Source: Herbaspirillum sp.
GTDB lineage: Bacteria; Pseudomonadota; Gammaproteobacteria; Burkholderiales; Burkholderiaceae_D
Assembly (NCBI GenBank): GCA_028292625.1
Contig: JAQGLY010000069.1
Location: 1-64,000 of the forward strand
Direction of reading: 5' to 3'
DNA length: 64,000 bases
The translations under genes and the position numbers were made by a program. Shown piece after piece: positions 53,588-64,000 of the stretch. The notes under the pieces were generated by a model. It had not been told where the DNA came from, did no database searches, and saw nothing but the letters and a program-made list of their open reading frames with translations. The first letter of the stretch is position 1; each line of letters starts with the position of its first letter.

Positions 53588-53698
53588 GCGCCGGTTTCGT
53601 GCCCCCGGCGACCGGAACCATACTCCGTTCGCCGGGCGGCAGCAGGCCTGTGGATAGATCGTTATAATTGCGCATCCCTGTTATTTATCGGAATGATC

Positions 53699-54232
53699 AT
53701 GTCAGAGCCAGTCAAGGTCAAAAAGTCTGCGATGGGCAAGCGTCTGCTGATGGCGTTTGCTGCGGTGGTTTTGCTGGGCGGTGCGCTGTATGCGTATTCG
53801 TCGACGGCAGCGCGCAGCGCGCCGGACGTCACGTTTACCAAGCTTAACGGCGAAAAGGTGTCGTTGAAGGATTTGCGCGGCAAGGTGGTGATGGTCAATT
53901 TCTGGGCGACCAGCTGCACTACGTGCATGGGCGAAATGCCCCAGATGGTCGAAACCTATAACAAATATCATTCACAGGGACTGGAATTCGTCGCCGTCGC
54001 GATGAGTTACGATCCGCCGAATTACGTCGTGAACTACGCGCAAACGCGCCAGCTGCCGTTCAAAGTGGCGATGGATACGGACGACTCGCTGGTGGCGGCC
54101 TTCGGCAATGTGAAGCTGACGCCGACCACGTTTGTGATTGACAAAGAAGGCAAGATCATCCGCCGTTACATCGGAGCACCGGAATTTGCGCAGTTGCATC
54201 AATTGCTCGAAAAAGAACTGGCGGCGGCCTGA
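53699..54232 (+). CDS. ResA/TlpA-like periplasmic thioredoxin
   Basis: 177 aa. N-terminal membrane anchor (LLMAFAAVVLLGGALYAYSS) and a thioredoxin domain with active site FWATSCTTCMGEMPQMVETY; CTTC is unusual compared with CGPC and resembles apocytochrome c reductases. The cis-Pro is in LTPTTFVIDKEGKI. I favour the second ATG (53699), with GGA six bases upstream, over 53693. A TATAAT-like element lies at ~53663. Followed by a terminator and a tRNA gene on the other strand. Confidence 0.87.
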   Translation: MSEPVKVKKSAMGKRLLMAFAAVVLLGGALYAYSSTAARSAPDVTFTKLNGEKVSLKDLRGKVVMVNFWATSCTTCMGEMPQMVETYNKYHSQGLEFVAVAMSYDPPNYVVNYAQTRQLPFKVAMDTDDSLVAAFGNVKLTPTTFVIDKEGKIIRRYIGAPEFAQLHQLLEKELAAA

Positions 54233-54258
54233 GTTCCAGGGTCCGCGACGATAGCTCT

Positions 54259-54281
54259 AGCGCCTGCGGGCGCTTTTTTTT
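54259..54281 (+). terminator. Rho-independent terminator after the ResA-like gene
   Basis: Stem AGCGCC / GGCGCT with a TGCG loop and eight Ts, 27 bases after the stop codon. Confidence 0.88.
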
Positions 54282-54336
54282 ATTGAAGATCGGGATGAAG
54301 CCGGTTTCGGCGAACGGAAACCGGATTGAATACGGG

Positions 54337-54411
54337 TGGTGCGACCGAAGGGAATCGAACCCCTATCGACAGAATCGGAATCTGCAATCTTATCCATTAG
54401 ACTACGGTCGC
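54337..54411 (-). tRNA. tRNA-Arg, anticodon CCG
   Basis: A complete cloverleaf on the minus strand: acceptor stem GCGACCG/CGGTCGC, D arm GTCT...AGAT, anticodon stem GCAGA/TCTGT around loop TTCCGAT (anticodon CCG, reads CGG), and a T arm with GGTTCGATT. CCA is encoded. The variable region is short, as for Arg. Confidence 0.93.
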
Positions 54412-54704
54412 GTGCGGCTGGCGTTTGCTGATTGTGCATTGCTGTGCAAATTGCTGCGTGCCACTTGCGCATCACTGCGGTCGATGCGATCCGGACGGAT
54501 GAGCACCAAGCAGCGATGAGGCACAGAGGATACCGTTTTTCTGCTTTCCCGTCCATGGAAAGCAATGATTTTTCGTTCCAAGCGGCCAACATTACGACTA
54601 TAATCAAGGGTTTGGTGAGGTATTGCGCAGAATCGGTACGGCGTATTGGCCCGGCTGCAGCGCGCCCGCTACCAGCTTCTAAGAAAAAATGCACTGAGGG
54701 AAAC
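54412..54704. other. Region between tRNA-Arg and the cytochrome c gene
   Basis: 293 bases with no credible gene. It must hold the tRNA-Arg promoter (minus strand) and the cytochrome c promoter (plus strand), but neither can be placed with confidence. A TGAGGG ribosome binding site lies at the end. Confidence 0.5.
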
Positions 54705-55277
54705 ATGAGCGACGCACATAACGAACACCAATCGGCGATTAAAACCCCAAAGCAATTGATCGCCGCAATAGCGGCGGGTTTCCTGGTCCCTATCGTTTGT
54801 ATTGTTCTGCTGGTCGAATTCGTCACCAACGAACCGAAAGAAGGCGCCGGCTCCAGCGGCCAGACGCCGGAAGCGATCGTCGCCCGGATCAAGCCGGTGG
54901 CGGACGACGGTTTTACGTTCCGCGACGCGAATGCGCCGAAGCAATTGCTGGGTGGCGAAGAAGTCTATAAAGCCACTTGCGCAGCCTGCCACGGCAGCGG
55001 CGCTCTCGGCGCGCCGAAAGTGGGCGACGCCGGCGCATGGGGCCCTCGTATCGCGCAAGGTTTCGAAACGCTGGTGTCGCATGCGGTTCACGGTCTGCGC
55101 GCCATGCCAGCCAAAGGCGGCAACGGCGATCTGGACGATATCGAAGTGGCGCGGGCGGTTGCCTTTATGGCCGATCAGGCCGGCGCCAAGTTCAAGGAGC
55201 CTGCCGCTCCGGCTCCGGCTGCTCCGGCTGCACCGGTCGCCGCCGATTCTGCTCCCGCCGCCGCTACTGCAAAATAA
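54705..55277 (+). CDS. Membrane-anchored c-type cytochrome (c5 family)
   Basis: 190 aa. An uncleaved N-terminal helix (LIAAIAAGFLVPIVCIVLLVEFV) anchors a single-haem domain. Haem is attached by C92-A-A-C95-H96, and Met134 in LRAMPAKGG is the likely axial ligand. The C-terminal Pro/Ala repeat tail (APAPAAPAAPVAADSAPAAA) is low complexity. TGAGGG precedes the ATG at 54705. Likely carries electrons to a terminal oxidase. A strong terminator follows. Confidence 0.92.
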   Translation: MSDAHNEHQSAIKTPKQLIAAIAAGFLVPIVCIVLLVEFVTNEPKEGAGSSGQTPEAIVARIKPVADDGFTFRDANAPKQLLGGEEVYKATCAACHGSGALGAPKVGDAGAWGPRIAQGFETLVSHAVHGLRAMPAKGGNGDLDDIEVARAVAFMADQAGAKFKEPAAPAPAAPAAPVAADSAPAAATAK

Positions 55278-55313
55278 TCGCTTGCTGCTACGGCGGCATT
55301 TGATCCGAATGTG

Positions 55314-55353
55314 AAAACGCCCCGGTTCATTTTTGAACCGGGGCGTTTTTTTT
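55314..55353 (+). terminator. Strong bidirectional terminator
   Basis: Perfect 14 bp stem AACGCCCCGGTTCA / TGAACCGGGGCGTT with flanking A and T runs, serving the convergent cytochrome c and OmpA-like genes. Confidence 0.93.
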
Positions 55354-55426
55354 GCCGATTTATTCCATTTGATCCGGCTCGACGCCATCTCGCCGGCATT
55401 GCGCGGCGGGATGGCGTATTGCCTTA

Positions 55427-56116
55427 TCAATATCGCTGCTGCGGCGGTTGTGGCTGCGGCGCTTGTGCTTGCGGTTCGGCGACAAATATTTCGACGCGAC
55501 GGTTGCGAGCGCGGTTGGCCGCTGTATCGTTGGCGGCCAGCGGCTCATGCGAGCCGCGTCCGCTGACGGAAAAGCGGCTGGGCGATACGCCGCGCGCCGA
55601 CAGATAGTCGCGTGTGTGAATCGCGCGCTGCAGCGACAGCGGGTCGTTGATGGCGTCGCTGCCGGTATTGTCCGTGTGACCGATGATGGTAATCACAGTC
55701 GCGGTGTTTTCCGCCAGCGTTGCGGAGAAGCGATCCAGGATAGGGCGCAGATTCGGCTTGATGTCCGCGCGTCCGGTGTCGAACGAGATATCGCTGGGGA
55801 TTTCCAGCTTCAGGCGGTTATCCGCAGTCTGGCTGACTTCCACCCCGGTACCCTGAGTGGCTTGCTGCATTGCGCGTTTCTGATTTTCCATGCGCGTCGA
55901 CCATACATTGCCGATGACCGCGCCCAGCGCACCGCCGATGGCGGCGCCGCCGGCGGCTCTGCCGCCACCGCCGCCGCCTGTTGTCGCTCCAAGAATGGCG
56001 CCGACTCCTGCCCCGACGCCCGCGCCAGTGGCGGTGCCGCGCTGCGTTGCCGACATATCGGAACAGCCGGCCGCGCTCAGGGCTATGGCAAGTGTAGCCA
56101 CGGTAAGTTTATTCAT
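55427..56116 (-). CDS. OmpA-family outer-membrane lipoprotein
   Basis: 229 aa. Lipobox SAAGC with Cys18, a glycine-zipper region (TGAGVGAGVGAILGATTGGGGGGRAAGGAAIGGALGAVIGN cut here in two: residues ~31-70), then an OmpA C-terminal peptidoglycan-binding domain (ISFDTGRADIKPNLRPILDRF, GHTDNTGSDAINDPLSLQRA, GRGSHEPLAANDTAANRARNRRVEIF). The tail is Gln/Pro-rich. Similar to YiaD-type proteins. It is convergent with the cytochrome gene. Confidence 0.9.
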   Translation of the reverse strand: MNKLTVATLAIALSAAGCSDMSATQRGTATGAGVGAGVGAILGATTGGGGGGRAAGGAAIGGALGAVIGNVWSTRMENQKRAMQQATQGTGVEVSQTADNRLKLEIPSDISFDTGRADIKPNLRPILDRFSATLAENTATVITIIGHTDNTGSDAINDPLSLQRAIHTRDYLSARGVSPSRFSVSGRGSHEPLAANDTAANRARNRRVEIFVAEPQAQAPQPQPPQQRY

Positions 56117-56170
56117 ACGATTCTTGATTCCTTTTAGTGATGGTGTTGCAACTGAGGTTTGACGATATCG

Positions 56171-56563
56171 CTAAGGTTCTGCGCTATCGTCGACGCTCGC
56201 GCTATTGTCCCCCAATTTGTTTTTCAGATAAATCGCCGCCGCAATCGCGCCGCCCGCCACGCCGACATAGAGCAGCGGCTTGCGCATCCCCGCTTTGGAC
56301 AGAAAAGACAAACCGGTCATCAACAATGGCGACAGGATGCGTGGATTCACCACGCCGCCGCGAAACGTGTCGAGCAGCGCGATCTTGGCGGTTTCCGACA
56401 ACTGGGCGAGCGCACTCTTGGCCAGCGCGCCCGGTCGGACGCCCTCGGCGATATCCGTGCGCGCCGCAATAATCTTGGCGCGATACAACGCGCCCGCGGC
56501 CAGCAATTCTTTTTTGCGGGCGGCGATGGACTGTTCAGGGAAATGATGGTCTTGTTGCGGCAT
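56171..56563 (-). CDS. Small protein downstream of YqjE-like gene
   Basis: 130 aa, unrecognised in detail. Helical N-terminal region (SIAARKKELLAAGALYRAKIIAARTDIAEGV) and one short hydrophobic segment near the C-terminus (KPLLYVGVAGGAIAAAIYLKNKL). Its place after the DUF883 and YqjE-like genes matches the yqjD-yqjE-yqjK order of E. coli, so it may be a YqjK counterpart. Function unknown. Confidence 0.7.
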   Translation of the reverse strand: MPQQDHHFPEQSIAARKKELLAAGALYRAKIIAARTDIAEGVRPGALAKSALAQLSETAKIALLDTFRGGVVNPRILSPLLMTGLSFLSKAGMRKPLLYVGVAGGAIAAAIYLKNKLGDNSASVDDSAEP

Positions 56564-56664
56564 AAAGCATCCTGCGGAAAAGCGTTGCGCTCAAGGGCGG
56601 CGGATGGCCCGAGATGAAACGCGGAATGCGCAAACGCGGTTTGCGCGGCGATTAGACAAATCCG

Positions 56665-57051
56665 TCACAGTAATGCGTCGCGGTCCTTGCGCAGCTCGGC
56701 CATGGTTTCCGGCAATGCGATCCTGCCTTCGCGCAGGATCGCCCTGGCATACAGCGCCAGGCCGACCGCCAGTACGGTAAATACCGCCGCCATCAGCAGC
56801 AATATCTTCCAGCCCCAGGCATCCCACGCGAGCAGCACGATCAATACCGTCCAGTACGCCACGGCAAACCAGATGGCCATCAGCGCCAGCCCGAACAGCA
56901 CGATGATTTTCAACAGGTTGCCGCCGATTTCGGAAAATTCGAGGGCGGCCAGTTCCAACCGGCTGATGATCAGCCCCAGCAGATTTTTGCCGAGGCCCAG
57001 GATGCCGCCGACGAGGCCGACGGGAGGGGGAGTCGATCGTGGCTGTTCCAT
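56665..57051 (-). CDS. YqjE-like phage-holin-superfamily membrane protein
   Basis: 128 aa with two membrane hairpins (LLKIIVLFGLALMAIWFAVAYWTVLIVLLAW and ILLLMAAVFTVLAVGLALYARAIL) and an N-terminal amphipathic region (GLGKNLLGLIISRLELAALEFSEIG), typical of the YqjE/holin III superfamily. It lies 19 bases after the DUF883 gene. Function unknown; not evidence for a prophage. Confidence 0.82.
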   Translation of the reverse strand: MEQPRSTPPPVGLVGGILGLGKNLLGLIISRLELAALEFSEIGGNLLKIIVLFGLALMAIWFAVAYWTVLIVLLAWDAWGWKILLLMAAVFTVLAVGLALYARAILREGRIALPETMAELRKDRDALL

Positions 57052-57070
57052 GGGGAATCCTGTTGGTCGC

Positions 57071-57379
57071 TTATTTGCTGCGGCCGAGGATAAAGCCGAC
57101 CAGCAGGCCGATCCCGGCGGAAATCGCTACCGCGCGCCATGGATTTTCCTGCACATACTCATCGGTGGTGGCGGCGACTTCCTTGCCTTTTTCGATGGCG
57201 ATGGCTTGCGCGTTTTGTGCCTTGACCAGGGCCGCGTCCAGCAGATTCATGCCTTTACTACGCAGTTCGTCGGCCCTTTCGCCGGTTGCTGCAGCGGCTT
57301 CATGAAACAATTCTTGAGCGTCTTTGACCAGAGTTTTCATATCGTTCCTTACGGTTTTGAGGGAAGGTGTTGTGGCCAC
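57071..57379 (-). CDS. DUF883 (YqjD/ElaB-like) protein
   Basis: 102 aa: amphipathic N-terminal helices (LKTVRNDMKTLVKDAQELFHEAAAATGERADEL) and a C-terminal membrane helix ending AVAISAGIGLLVGFILGRSK. YqjD and ElaB are inner-membrane, ribosome-associating stress proteins in E. coli. The GTG at 57379 has AGGAG six bases upstream; the ATG 13 codons inside is less likely. First of the yqjD-yqjE-like trio. Confidence 0.88.
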   Translation of the reverse strand: MATTPSLKTVRNDMKTLVKDAQELFHEAAAATGERADELRSKGMNLLDAALVKAQNAQAIAIEKGKEVAATTDEYVQENPWRAVAISAGIGLLVGFILGRSK

Positions 57380-57600
57380 GGCTAGCTCCTAAAGATCTTC
57401 GCCGGTGCGATAACCGGCGAATCGAATGATTGTAATACCTCGTCAGCCTGACGGAAGCGTCGTGCTGGTGGTTCGATTGATGCTTTGAATTTTGGTTGCA
57501 TTCTGGACCAATATACTCACGGCAATGCTATAAGCTCTGACGGAACAGGAGAGATAGTCAAATAAGAAATTTCTTACGCAGCACTTTTTCGAGCGATGCG

Positions 57601-58713
57601 CTAAAAACGCGTTTCCCGCGCGGCGCGCAGAAAGCTGTCGAGAATCGGCGTGCAATCCAGCAGCTGCGCGCCGCTGGCGCGGTGGAATTCGGGATGCCAT
57701 TGCAATCCCATCACGAACGGCGCTCTCTTGTAGCGAACGGCTTCCACGATCTGATCGGTGCACGATACCGCTTCGATCTGCAGATCGCGTCCCAGATCCC
57801 TGATTGCCTGATGATGAATCGAATTGACCAGCGGCACGTTTTTGGTGTTGAGCATTGCGGTCAGACTGGAGCCGGCCGGAAACTGCAATTCGTGGTAGTT
57901 GCTGTCGTAGAGTTCGTTGACGTGCGCGATGGCGGCCGGCACATCGGACGCAATGTCCTGATACAGGCTGCCGCCGAAAGCCACATTGATCAGCTGGCAG
58001 CCGCGGCAGATGCCGAGCACCGGTTTGCCGGCTTCGATGAATTCATGCAGCAGTTCGAGCTCGTACATATCGCGCACGCGATCGCCGTTCCATTCGGGCC
58101 GGGTGGCCGCTTCCGCATAGCTCTGCGGAGAGACATCCGCGCCGCCTTGCAGCACCAGTCCATCCAGATGTTTGGCGTAATCGCGCAGCCGCACTTTGCT
58201 GGGATGCACCAGGCCGTTGGTATTGACGGTCGGGATCATGAAGACGAGCACGTCCCGCGACATCACCCACTGCGCAATCGATTCTTCAAGATACTGCAAA
58301 GTTTTGCTGCGCAAGCCGAGCGAGCCGGTCTCGGGATGGAAGATGCGCGCCGAAATGCCGATTTTCAGCGTGCGTTGCATCATCCGGCGTCCCACTTTGT
58401 CGGACAGCGCGCGCAGACGCGCCTTAAACAGACGCATGGTTTGATTCCAAGGGGCATTTTCGCCCGATGACGTGAATGCGTAATGGCTTTGCGGATGTTG
58501 CGGTGCTTGCCCGCCGGCCGGCGGCGGTGTCGCGGATTCAGCGGCGCCCGCATTGACAGCGGGGGCGACCGGAGCGGCAGGCGCCGCGGGAGGCATTGCC
58601 GATGGAGCGGTCGCCGAGACTGGAGCCGCGGCAGGGGCGCCCGGCGGCGTATGCGGCGCAGCGGGGTTTAGCGAGTGATTACTATTGCTTTCAGTATCGG
58701 ATATATCAGACAT
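57601..58713 (-). CDS. Class I GATase-like gamma-glutamyl hydrolase (C26)
   Basis: 370 aa. Catalytic domain from ~residue 117: nucleophile C236 in PVLGICRGCQLINVAFGG and the His-Glu pair in LQWHPEF. This is the gamma-Glu-GABA hydrolase (PuuD)/peptidase C26 group; substrate not certain. Residues 1-~80 are a Pro/Ala-rich disordered extension and ~90-116 a basic amphipathic stretch, both unusual for PuuD (about 250 aa). No other putrescine genes are nearby. Start at MSDISDTES; upstream codons are not homologous. Confidence 0.85.
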   Translation of the reverse strand: MSDISDTESNSNHSLNPAAPHTPPGAPAAAPVSATAPSAMPPAAPAAPVAPAVNAGAAESATPPPAGGQAPQHPQSHYAFTSSGENAPWNQTMRLFKARLRALSDKVGRRMMQRTLKIGISARIFHPETGSLGLRSKTLQYLEESIAQWVMSRDVLVFMIPTVNTNGLVHPSKVRLRDYAKHLDGLVLQGGADVSPQSYAEAATRPEWNGDRVRDMYELELLHEFIEAGKPVLGICRGCQLINVAFGGSLYQDIASDVPAAIAHVNELYDSNYHELQFPAGSSLTAMLNTKNVPLVNSIHHQAIRDLGRDLQIEAVSCTDQIVEAVRYKRAPFVMGLQWHPEFHRASGAQLLDCTPILDSFLRAARETRF

Positions 58714-59195
58714 AAGCGATCTCGTAGGAAAACGGTGACTGAAAGAGGCTTCGGGCGGCGCACTTTTGCCGCCGCATGTCAATTAAACCACACTGTGGCA
58801 ACGATAACCGAAGGTTGAAGGCTTAAATACGACCTCCGTCATTGCATTCTTTGCAGTAAATGCTAAACAATTGTTTATTTATTCCAGTACACATTTGAAG
58901 CGGCAAATTCGACTCCAAAACCTCATAGTACCAATCGCCAATCATCACAGCGTATAACAGATGTATGAGTTGTAAAGATAGTTATAAGAATTCTCCATTC
59001 TCTTGCGAGTGAATGGGAAATATTTTCGTTTGAGAAACATTTCTAAATCAAATAACAGGATGGAAATCAGCACCAGAAAATGGCTCAAATGCACTGTAAA
59101 GGTTTGACTATTGCCGGAGTAGACCTTTATAATCGCACGGCTTCTGAACTGCCCCGCGCGTATGAGCGCGCCGCATCCCACAATATTAGGAAAGT
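58714..59195 (+). other. AT-rich region upstream of the ATP synthase operon
   Basis: 482 bases without a gene. A GGCGGC/GCCGCC hairpin (58754-58773) lies upstream of the amidotransferase-like gene. Bases ~58840-59100 are markedly AT-rich for this chromosome. The atp promoter is at 59104-59133, and AGGAAAGT precedes the atpI start codon. Confidence 0.6.
59104..59133 (+). promoter_or_regulatory. Sigma70-type promoter of the atp operon
   Basis: TTGACT and a perfect TATAAT are separated by 18 bases, 62 bases before the atpI start codon. This is the strongest-looking promoter in the window. Confidence 0.85.
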
Positions 59196-59540
59196 ATGTT
59201 GCGTATCATCCTGATACAACTGATAACAACGGTTGTGGTTGCGTGTGTGGCGGGTGGTCTAGGTGGAATGTCAGCGCTGTGGTCCGCATTGTTTGGTGGA
59301 CTTTGCTGCGCGCTTCCCAACAGTCTGTTTGCTTTGCGACTCCATATGAGTACCCGCAAACCCGGCGGAGCCAACCCGATGACTTTTTTCTTCGGGGAGT
59401 TTATAAAAATCGCTACAACTATTGCGCTTATGGGCGTTGTTGTTTGGTTGTACCGTGATGTAAATTGGCTCGCGTTTTTGCTGAGCTTCATCGCGGTGCT
59501 TAAAAGTTACATTATCTTACTGTTTAAACCTAGACCATGA
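59196..59540 (+). CDS. atpI: ATP synthase subunit I
   Basis: 114 aa with four membrane segments; assists assembly of the c-ring in other bacteria. Features: [30 protein letters not shown] and [19 protein letters not shown]. The stop overlaps the atpB start by four bases. Confidence 0.92.
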   Translation: MLRIILIQLITTVVVACVAGGLGGMSALWSALFGGLCCALPNSLFALRLHMSTRKPGGANPMTFFFGEFIKIATTIALMGVVVWLYRDVNWLAFLLSFIAVLKSYIILLFKPRP

Positions 59541-60361
59541 CCGTAGCTGAACACGACGCACCAACCGCCTCCGAGTACATCGTCCACCATTTGGGACATT
59601 TTTCCACGCATCACCAGGTCAAGATCGTCGATTTTACGATCTTCAACATGGACACCATTTTCTGGTCCGTGTTTGCCGGTGTGCTCGGGTGTTTTCTGAT
59701 GTATCTCGCGGCCCGCAAGGCGACCTCCGGCGTGCCCGGCCGTTTCCAGTCCTTCGTCGAAATGCTGGTCGAAATGGTCGAAGATCAATCCAAATCCATC
59801 GTTCACGGCAATCGCGATTTCATCGCTCCGCTGGCCCTGACCATCTTTGTCTGGGTGGCGCTGATGAACTCGCTGGACTTCCTGCCGGTGGACTTGTTCT
59901 CCGCGCTGTTCAAGCTGTTCGGCGTGGAACATTTTTTCCCTCATCATCGCGTCGTCCCGACCGCCGACCTGAACGGCACGCTCGGCATTGCGCTCGGCGT
60001 ATTGGCGCTGATGCTGTTTTACAGCATCAAGATCAAAGGCCTGGGCGGCTTCGTGCATGAACTGCTCAGCGCCCCGTTCGGCATCTGGCTGGCCCCCTTC
60101 AATCTGCTGCTCAATATCATCGAATTCGCGGCGAAAACGGTTTCTCTCGGCATGCGGTTGTTCGGCAACATGTATGCGGGTGAATTATTGTTCCTGTTGA
60201 TCGCATTGCTCGGTTCCGCGGCTACGGCCTTCGGCTTCATCGGCCATGTGATCGCGGGTTCGATTTGGGCGATCTTCCACATCCTGATTGTGCTGCTGCA
60301 AGCATTCATTTTCATGATGTTGACGCTGGTTTATATCGGTCAGGCACACGAATCACACTAA
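59537..60361 (+). CDS. atpB: ATP synthase Fo subunit a
   Basis: 274 aa proton-channel subunit. [51 protein letters not shown] (the Arg in GMRLFGNM is the essential channel arginine) and the C-terminal [16 protein letters not shown]. The start overlaps atpI. Confidence 0.97.
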   Translation: MTVAEHDAPTASEYIVHHLGHFSTHHQVKIVDFTIFNMDTIFWSVFAGVLGCFLMYLAARKATSGVPGRFQSFVEMLVEMVEDQSKSIVHGNRDFIAPLALTIFVWVALMNSLDFLPVDLFSALFKLFGVEHFFPHHRVVPTADLNGTLGIALGVLALMLFYSIKIKGLGGFVHELLSAPFGIWLAPFNLLLNIIEFAAKTVSLGMRLFGNMYAGELLFLLIALLGSAATAFGFIGHVIAGSIWAIFHILIVLLQAFIFMMLTLVYIGQAHESH

Positions 60362-60425
60362 TCTTTAACTAAGTGCCTGCCGTTATTCATTTTGATTTGA
60401 TTTTTGATTTAACTTTAACCTTTAA

Positions 60426-60680
<255 letters not shown>

Positions 60681-60705
60681 TTCGTCCGTACGGCATAGCC
60701 GATTG

Positions 60706-60722
60706 GCCGGAGTCGTTCCGGC
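60706..60722 (+). other. Hairpin between atpE and atpF
   Basis: GCCGGA / TCCGGC stem, five-base loop, without a T tract. It may protect the upstream atpE message or limit transcription into atpF, consistent with the high c-subunit stoichiometry. Confidence 0.5.
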
Positions 60723-60749
60723 ACACGTTATTCTGAGAAGGAAATTACC

Positions 60750-61220
60750 GTGAACTTAAATGCAACATTGTTTGCGCAGTTCGTGGTCTTCTTTATCCTC
60801 GCGGGCTTTACGATGAAATTCGTATGGCCTCCGCTGATTAAGGCGCTCGATGAGCGCGCAAAGAAGATTGCGGACGGTCTGGCTGCCGCCGATCGCGGCA
60901 GGGCCGATCTGGCTGCCGCTGAAAAGCGTGCGCAGGCAGAACTGGCGACGGCGCGCGACGAAGGTCAGAAGCGCATAGGCGAAGCCGAAAAACGCGGCCA
61001 GCAGATCATCGAAGAAGCGAAAAAGACGGCTTCCGACGAAGCCGCCCGCATTCTCGCCGCCGCCAAGGCTGACGCAGAGCAACAGGTCAGCAAGGCGCGC
61101 GCGGATCTGCGCCATGAAGTGGCGAACCTCGCCGTGAAGGGCGCGGAGCAGATTCTGAAGCGTGAAGTCAACGCCGCAGCGCATGCCGACCTGCTGAACC
61201 AACTGAAAACAGAGCTGTAA
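60750..61220 (+). CDS. atpF: ATP synthase Fo subunit b
   Basis: 156 aa peripheral-stalk subunit: N-terminal membrane helix ([23 protein letters not shown]) and a long charged coiled coil ([30 protein letters not shown]). GTG start at 60750 after AGAAGGAAA. The stop lies one base before atpH. Confidence 0.97.
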   Translation: MNLNATLFAQFVVFFILAGFTMKFVWPPLIKALDERAKKIADGLAAADRGRADLAAAEKRAQAELATARDEGQKRIGEAEKRGQQIIEEAKKTASDEAARILAAAKADAEQQVSKARADLRHEVANLAVKGAEQILKREVNAAAHADLLNQLKTEL

Positions 61221-61221
61221 T

Positions 61222-61755
61222 ATGGCCGAACTTGCAACCATTGCCCGTCCATACGCAGAAGCCCTGTTCCGTGTTGCGCAATCCGGCAAGTTGGCCGCCT
61301 GGGCCGATCTGGTTGCTGAAATGGCCCATGTGGCCGAGCATCCGGGGATCAAGGCGATCGCGCAGAGTCCTGCCGTATCGCCGCAGCAGCTGACCGACGT
61401 TTTTTTGGCTGCGGTGAAAGCGCCTGCCGGAGACGATGCGAAGAATTTCGTCTTCGCTCTGGCCGAGAACGGCCGTCTGCCGCTGCTGCCCGAGATCGCC
61501 GCCCAGTTTCATGTGCTGAAGAACGCGCATGACGGCGCCGCCGATGTGGAAATCGTCAGCGCCTTTGCGCTGACCGATGCCCAACTCGGCGAACTGGTCG
61601 CCGCACTGGAAAAGAAATTTGGTCGCAAGTTGCTGCCGTCGGTGACCGTGGATAGCGATCTGATTGGCGGCGTGCGCGTGGTTGTCGGCGATGAAGTGCT
61701 CGACACGTCCGTGCGCGCCAAGCTGCAACAGTTACATGCTGCTTTGGCTGCCTGA
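61222..61755 (+). CDS. atpH: ATP synthase F1 subunit delta
   Basis: 177 aa: [19 protein letters not shown], a helical N-terminal domain and the conserved C-terminal [31 protein letters not shown]. Links the peripheral stalk to F1. Confidence 0.96.
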   Translation: MAELATIARPYAEALFRVAQSGKLAAWADLVAEMAHVAEHPGIKAIAQSPAVSPQQLTDVFLAAVKAPAGDDAKNFVFALAENGRLPLLPEIAAQFHVLKNAHDGAADVEIVSAFALTDAQLGELVAALEKKFGRKLLPSVTVDSDLIGGVRVVVGDEVLDTSVRAKLQQLHAALAA

Positions 61756-61813
61756 TTTTATTCAGCAGTCACGGCCCTTAGCGTAAGCGAAGAGAATATT
61801 TTTAGGAGTTTGT

Positions 61814-63355
<1,542 letters not shown>

Positions 63356-63408
63356 GCATGGACGCGCATCTTCAAGCTGCCGGCAGTTGCATAAGGAGTA
63401 AATAGCGC

Positions 63409-64000
63409 ATGGCTACAGGCAAAGAGATACGCGGCAAAATCAAGAGCGTCGAAAACACGAAGAAGATCACCAAGGCGATGGAAATGGTCGCTGCGTCCAA
63501 AATGCGCAAGGCGCAGGACCGGATGCATGCGGCGCGCCCTTACAGTGACAAGATTCGTGACGTCGCCTCCAATTTGTCGCGCGCCAATCCGGAGTACACG
63601 CATCCTTTCATGATCAAGCAGGAAACGGCGAAAAAGGTCGGTTTCATCGTGGTCACCACGGACAAAGGTCTGTGCGGCGGCATGAACACCAACTCGCTGC
63701 GTTTGCTGACGGTGAAGATGCGCGAACTCGAATCGCAAGGCAATGCCATCGAAGCGGTGGCGATCGGCAACAAGGGCCTGGGTTTCCTGCACCGCATTTC
63801 GGCCCGGGTGGTGGCGCATGTGACGCAATTGGGCGACACGCCGCACCTGGACAAGCTGATCGGGCCGGTCAAGGTCTTGCTGGACGCTTATCAGGAAGGC
63901 CAACTGGACGCGGTGTACATGGTTTACACCAAGTTCATCAACACGATGAAGCAAGAGCCAACCTTGCTTCAATTGCTGCCGTTGACCAGCGATCGCCTGG
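63409..64000 (+). CDS. atpG: ATP synthase F1 subunit gamma (start only)
   Basis: Open to the window edge, 197 codons. [36 protein letters not shown] is the N-terminal helix of the rotor shaft, followed by [18 protein letters not shown], the gamma-subunit signature. TAAGGAG precedes the start. Truncated by the end of the window, not a pseudogene. Confidence 0.95.
   Translation, partial: MATGKEIRGKIKSVENTKKITKAMEMVAASKMRKAQDRMHAARPYSDKIRDVASNLSRANPEYTHPFMIKQETAKKVGFIVVTTDKGLCGGMNTNSLRLLTVKMRELESQGNAIEAVAIGNKGLGFLHRISARVVAHVTQLGDTPHLDKLIGPVKVLLDAYQEGQLDAVYMVYTKFINTMKQEPTLLQLLPLTSDRL

Noticed and set aside
56665-57051. Holin-superfamily gene considered as a prophage remnant
   Set aside because: The yqjD-yqjE-like context is a normal chromosomal cluster, and no other phage gene is present.
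58945-59181. Possible minus-strand small gene upstream of atpI
   Set aside because: AT-rich Tyr/Asn-rich product covering the atp promoter; no support.

Overview
The window is a piece of a betaproteobacterial chromosome, most likely from Burkholderiales and probably close to Oxalobacteraceae. I infer this from gene content and order: rplU-rpmA-obgE-proB, aroQ-accB-accC-prmA, smg next to a topoisomerase III, a CNP1-like gene beside rppH, a Lys/Ala/Pro-rich histone H1-like gene after nrdAB, and the mreBCD-mrdA-rodA-rlpA run. No database search was possible. Almost everything is housekeeping; I saw no transposase, integrase, phage module, CRISPR array or rRNA.

Layout. 1-3.7 kb: L21, L27, Obg GTPase and glutamate 5-kinase. 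3.1-4.4 kb (minus): rppH and a CNP1-like secreted protein. 4.5-10.5 kb: proS, a SWIB-domain protein, ffh, a CcsA/YpjD-like membrane protein, a small zinc-finger-like protein and ampD. Two copies of one structured RNA lie here, after proS and between ffh and the ccsA-like gene. 10.5-17.7 kb: class Ia ribonucleotide reductase nrdA and nrdB, separated by 738 bases holding a near-perfect NrdR box, then a multi-hairpin leader, the H1-like gene and a YggT-family gene. 17.7-25.3 kb (minus): peroxiredoxin, PfkB-type kinase, DUF3426 protein, prmA, accC, accB, aroQ, a TlpA-like thioredoxin and an unrecognised nucleotidyltransferase-like protein. 25.4-35.8 kb (plus): mpl, a YqiA-like esterase, an RNB-domain RNase, a TonB-like protein, aroE, mtgA, smg and topB. 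35.8-42.4 kb: a class A beta-lactamase, xthA, pyrE, a LapA-like protein and gatCAB (gatB-gatA-gatC on the minus strand). 42.6-49.8 kb: the cell-elongation operon mreB, mreC, mreD, mrdA, rodA, rlpA. 49.7-53.6 kb: rsmI divergent from lpoA-like, yraN, diaA and dolP, the same arrangement as E. coli yraL-yraM-yraN-yraO-yraP. 53.7-58.7 kb: ResA-like thioredoxin, tRNA-Arg(CCG), cytochrome c5-like protein, OmpA-like lipoprotein, a YqjD/YqjE-like trio and a class I glutamine-amidotransferase-like hydrolase. 59.1-64 kb: atpI, atpB, atpE, atpF, atpH, atpA and the start of atpG behind a strong sigma70-type promoter.

Peptidoglycan metabolism is well represented (ampD, mpl, mtgA, mreBCD, mrdA, rodA, rlpA, lpoA-like, a beta-lactamase), as are translation (rplU, rpmA, obgE, proS, gatCAB, rsmI, prmA) and envelope redox and energy functions (TlpA/ResA-like, cytochrome c, ATP synthase).

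The least explained signals are non-coding: the paralogous RNAs at 6323-6457 and 8590-8712, each showing a Shine-Dalgarno-like GGAGGAGA loop, and the hairpin array at 15943-16180 ahead of the histone-like gene.
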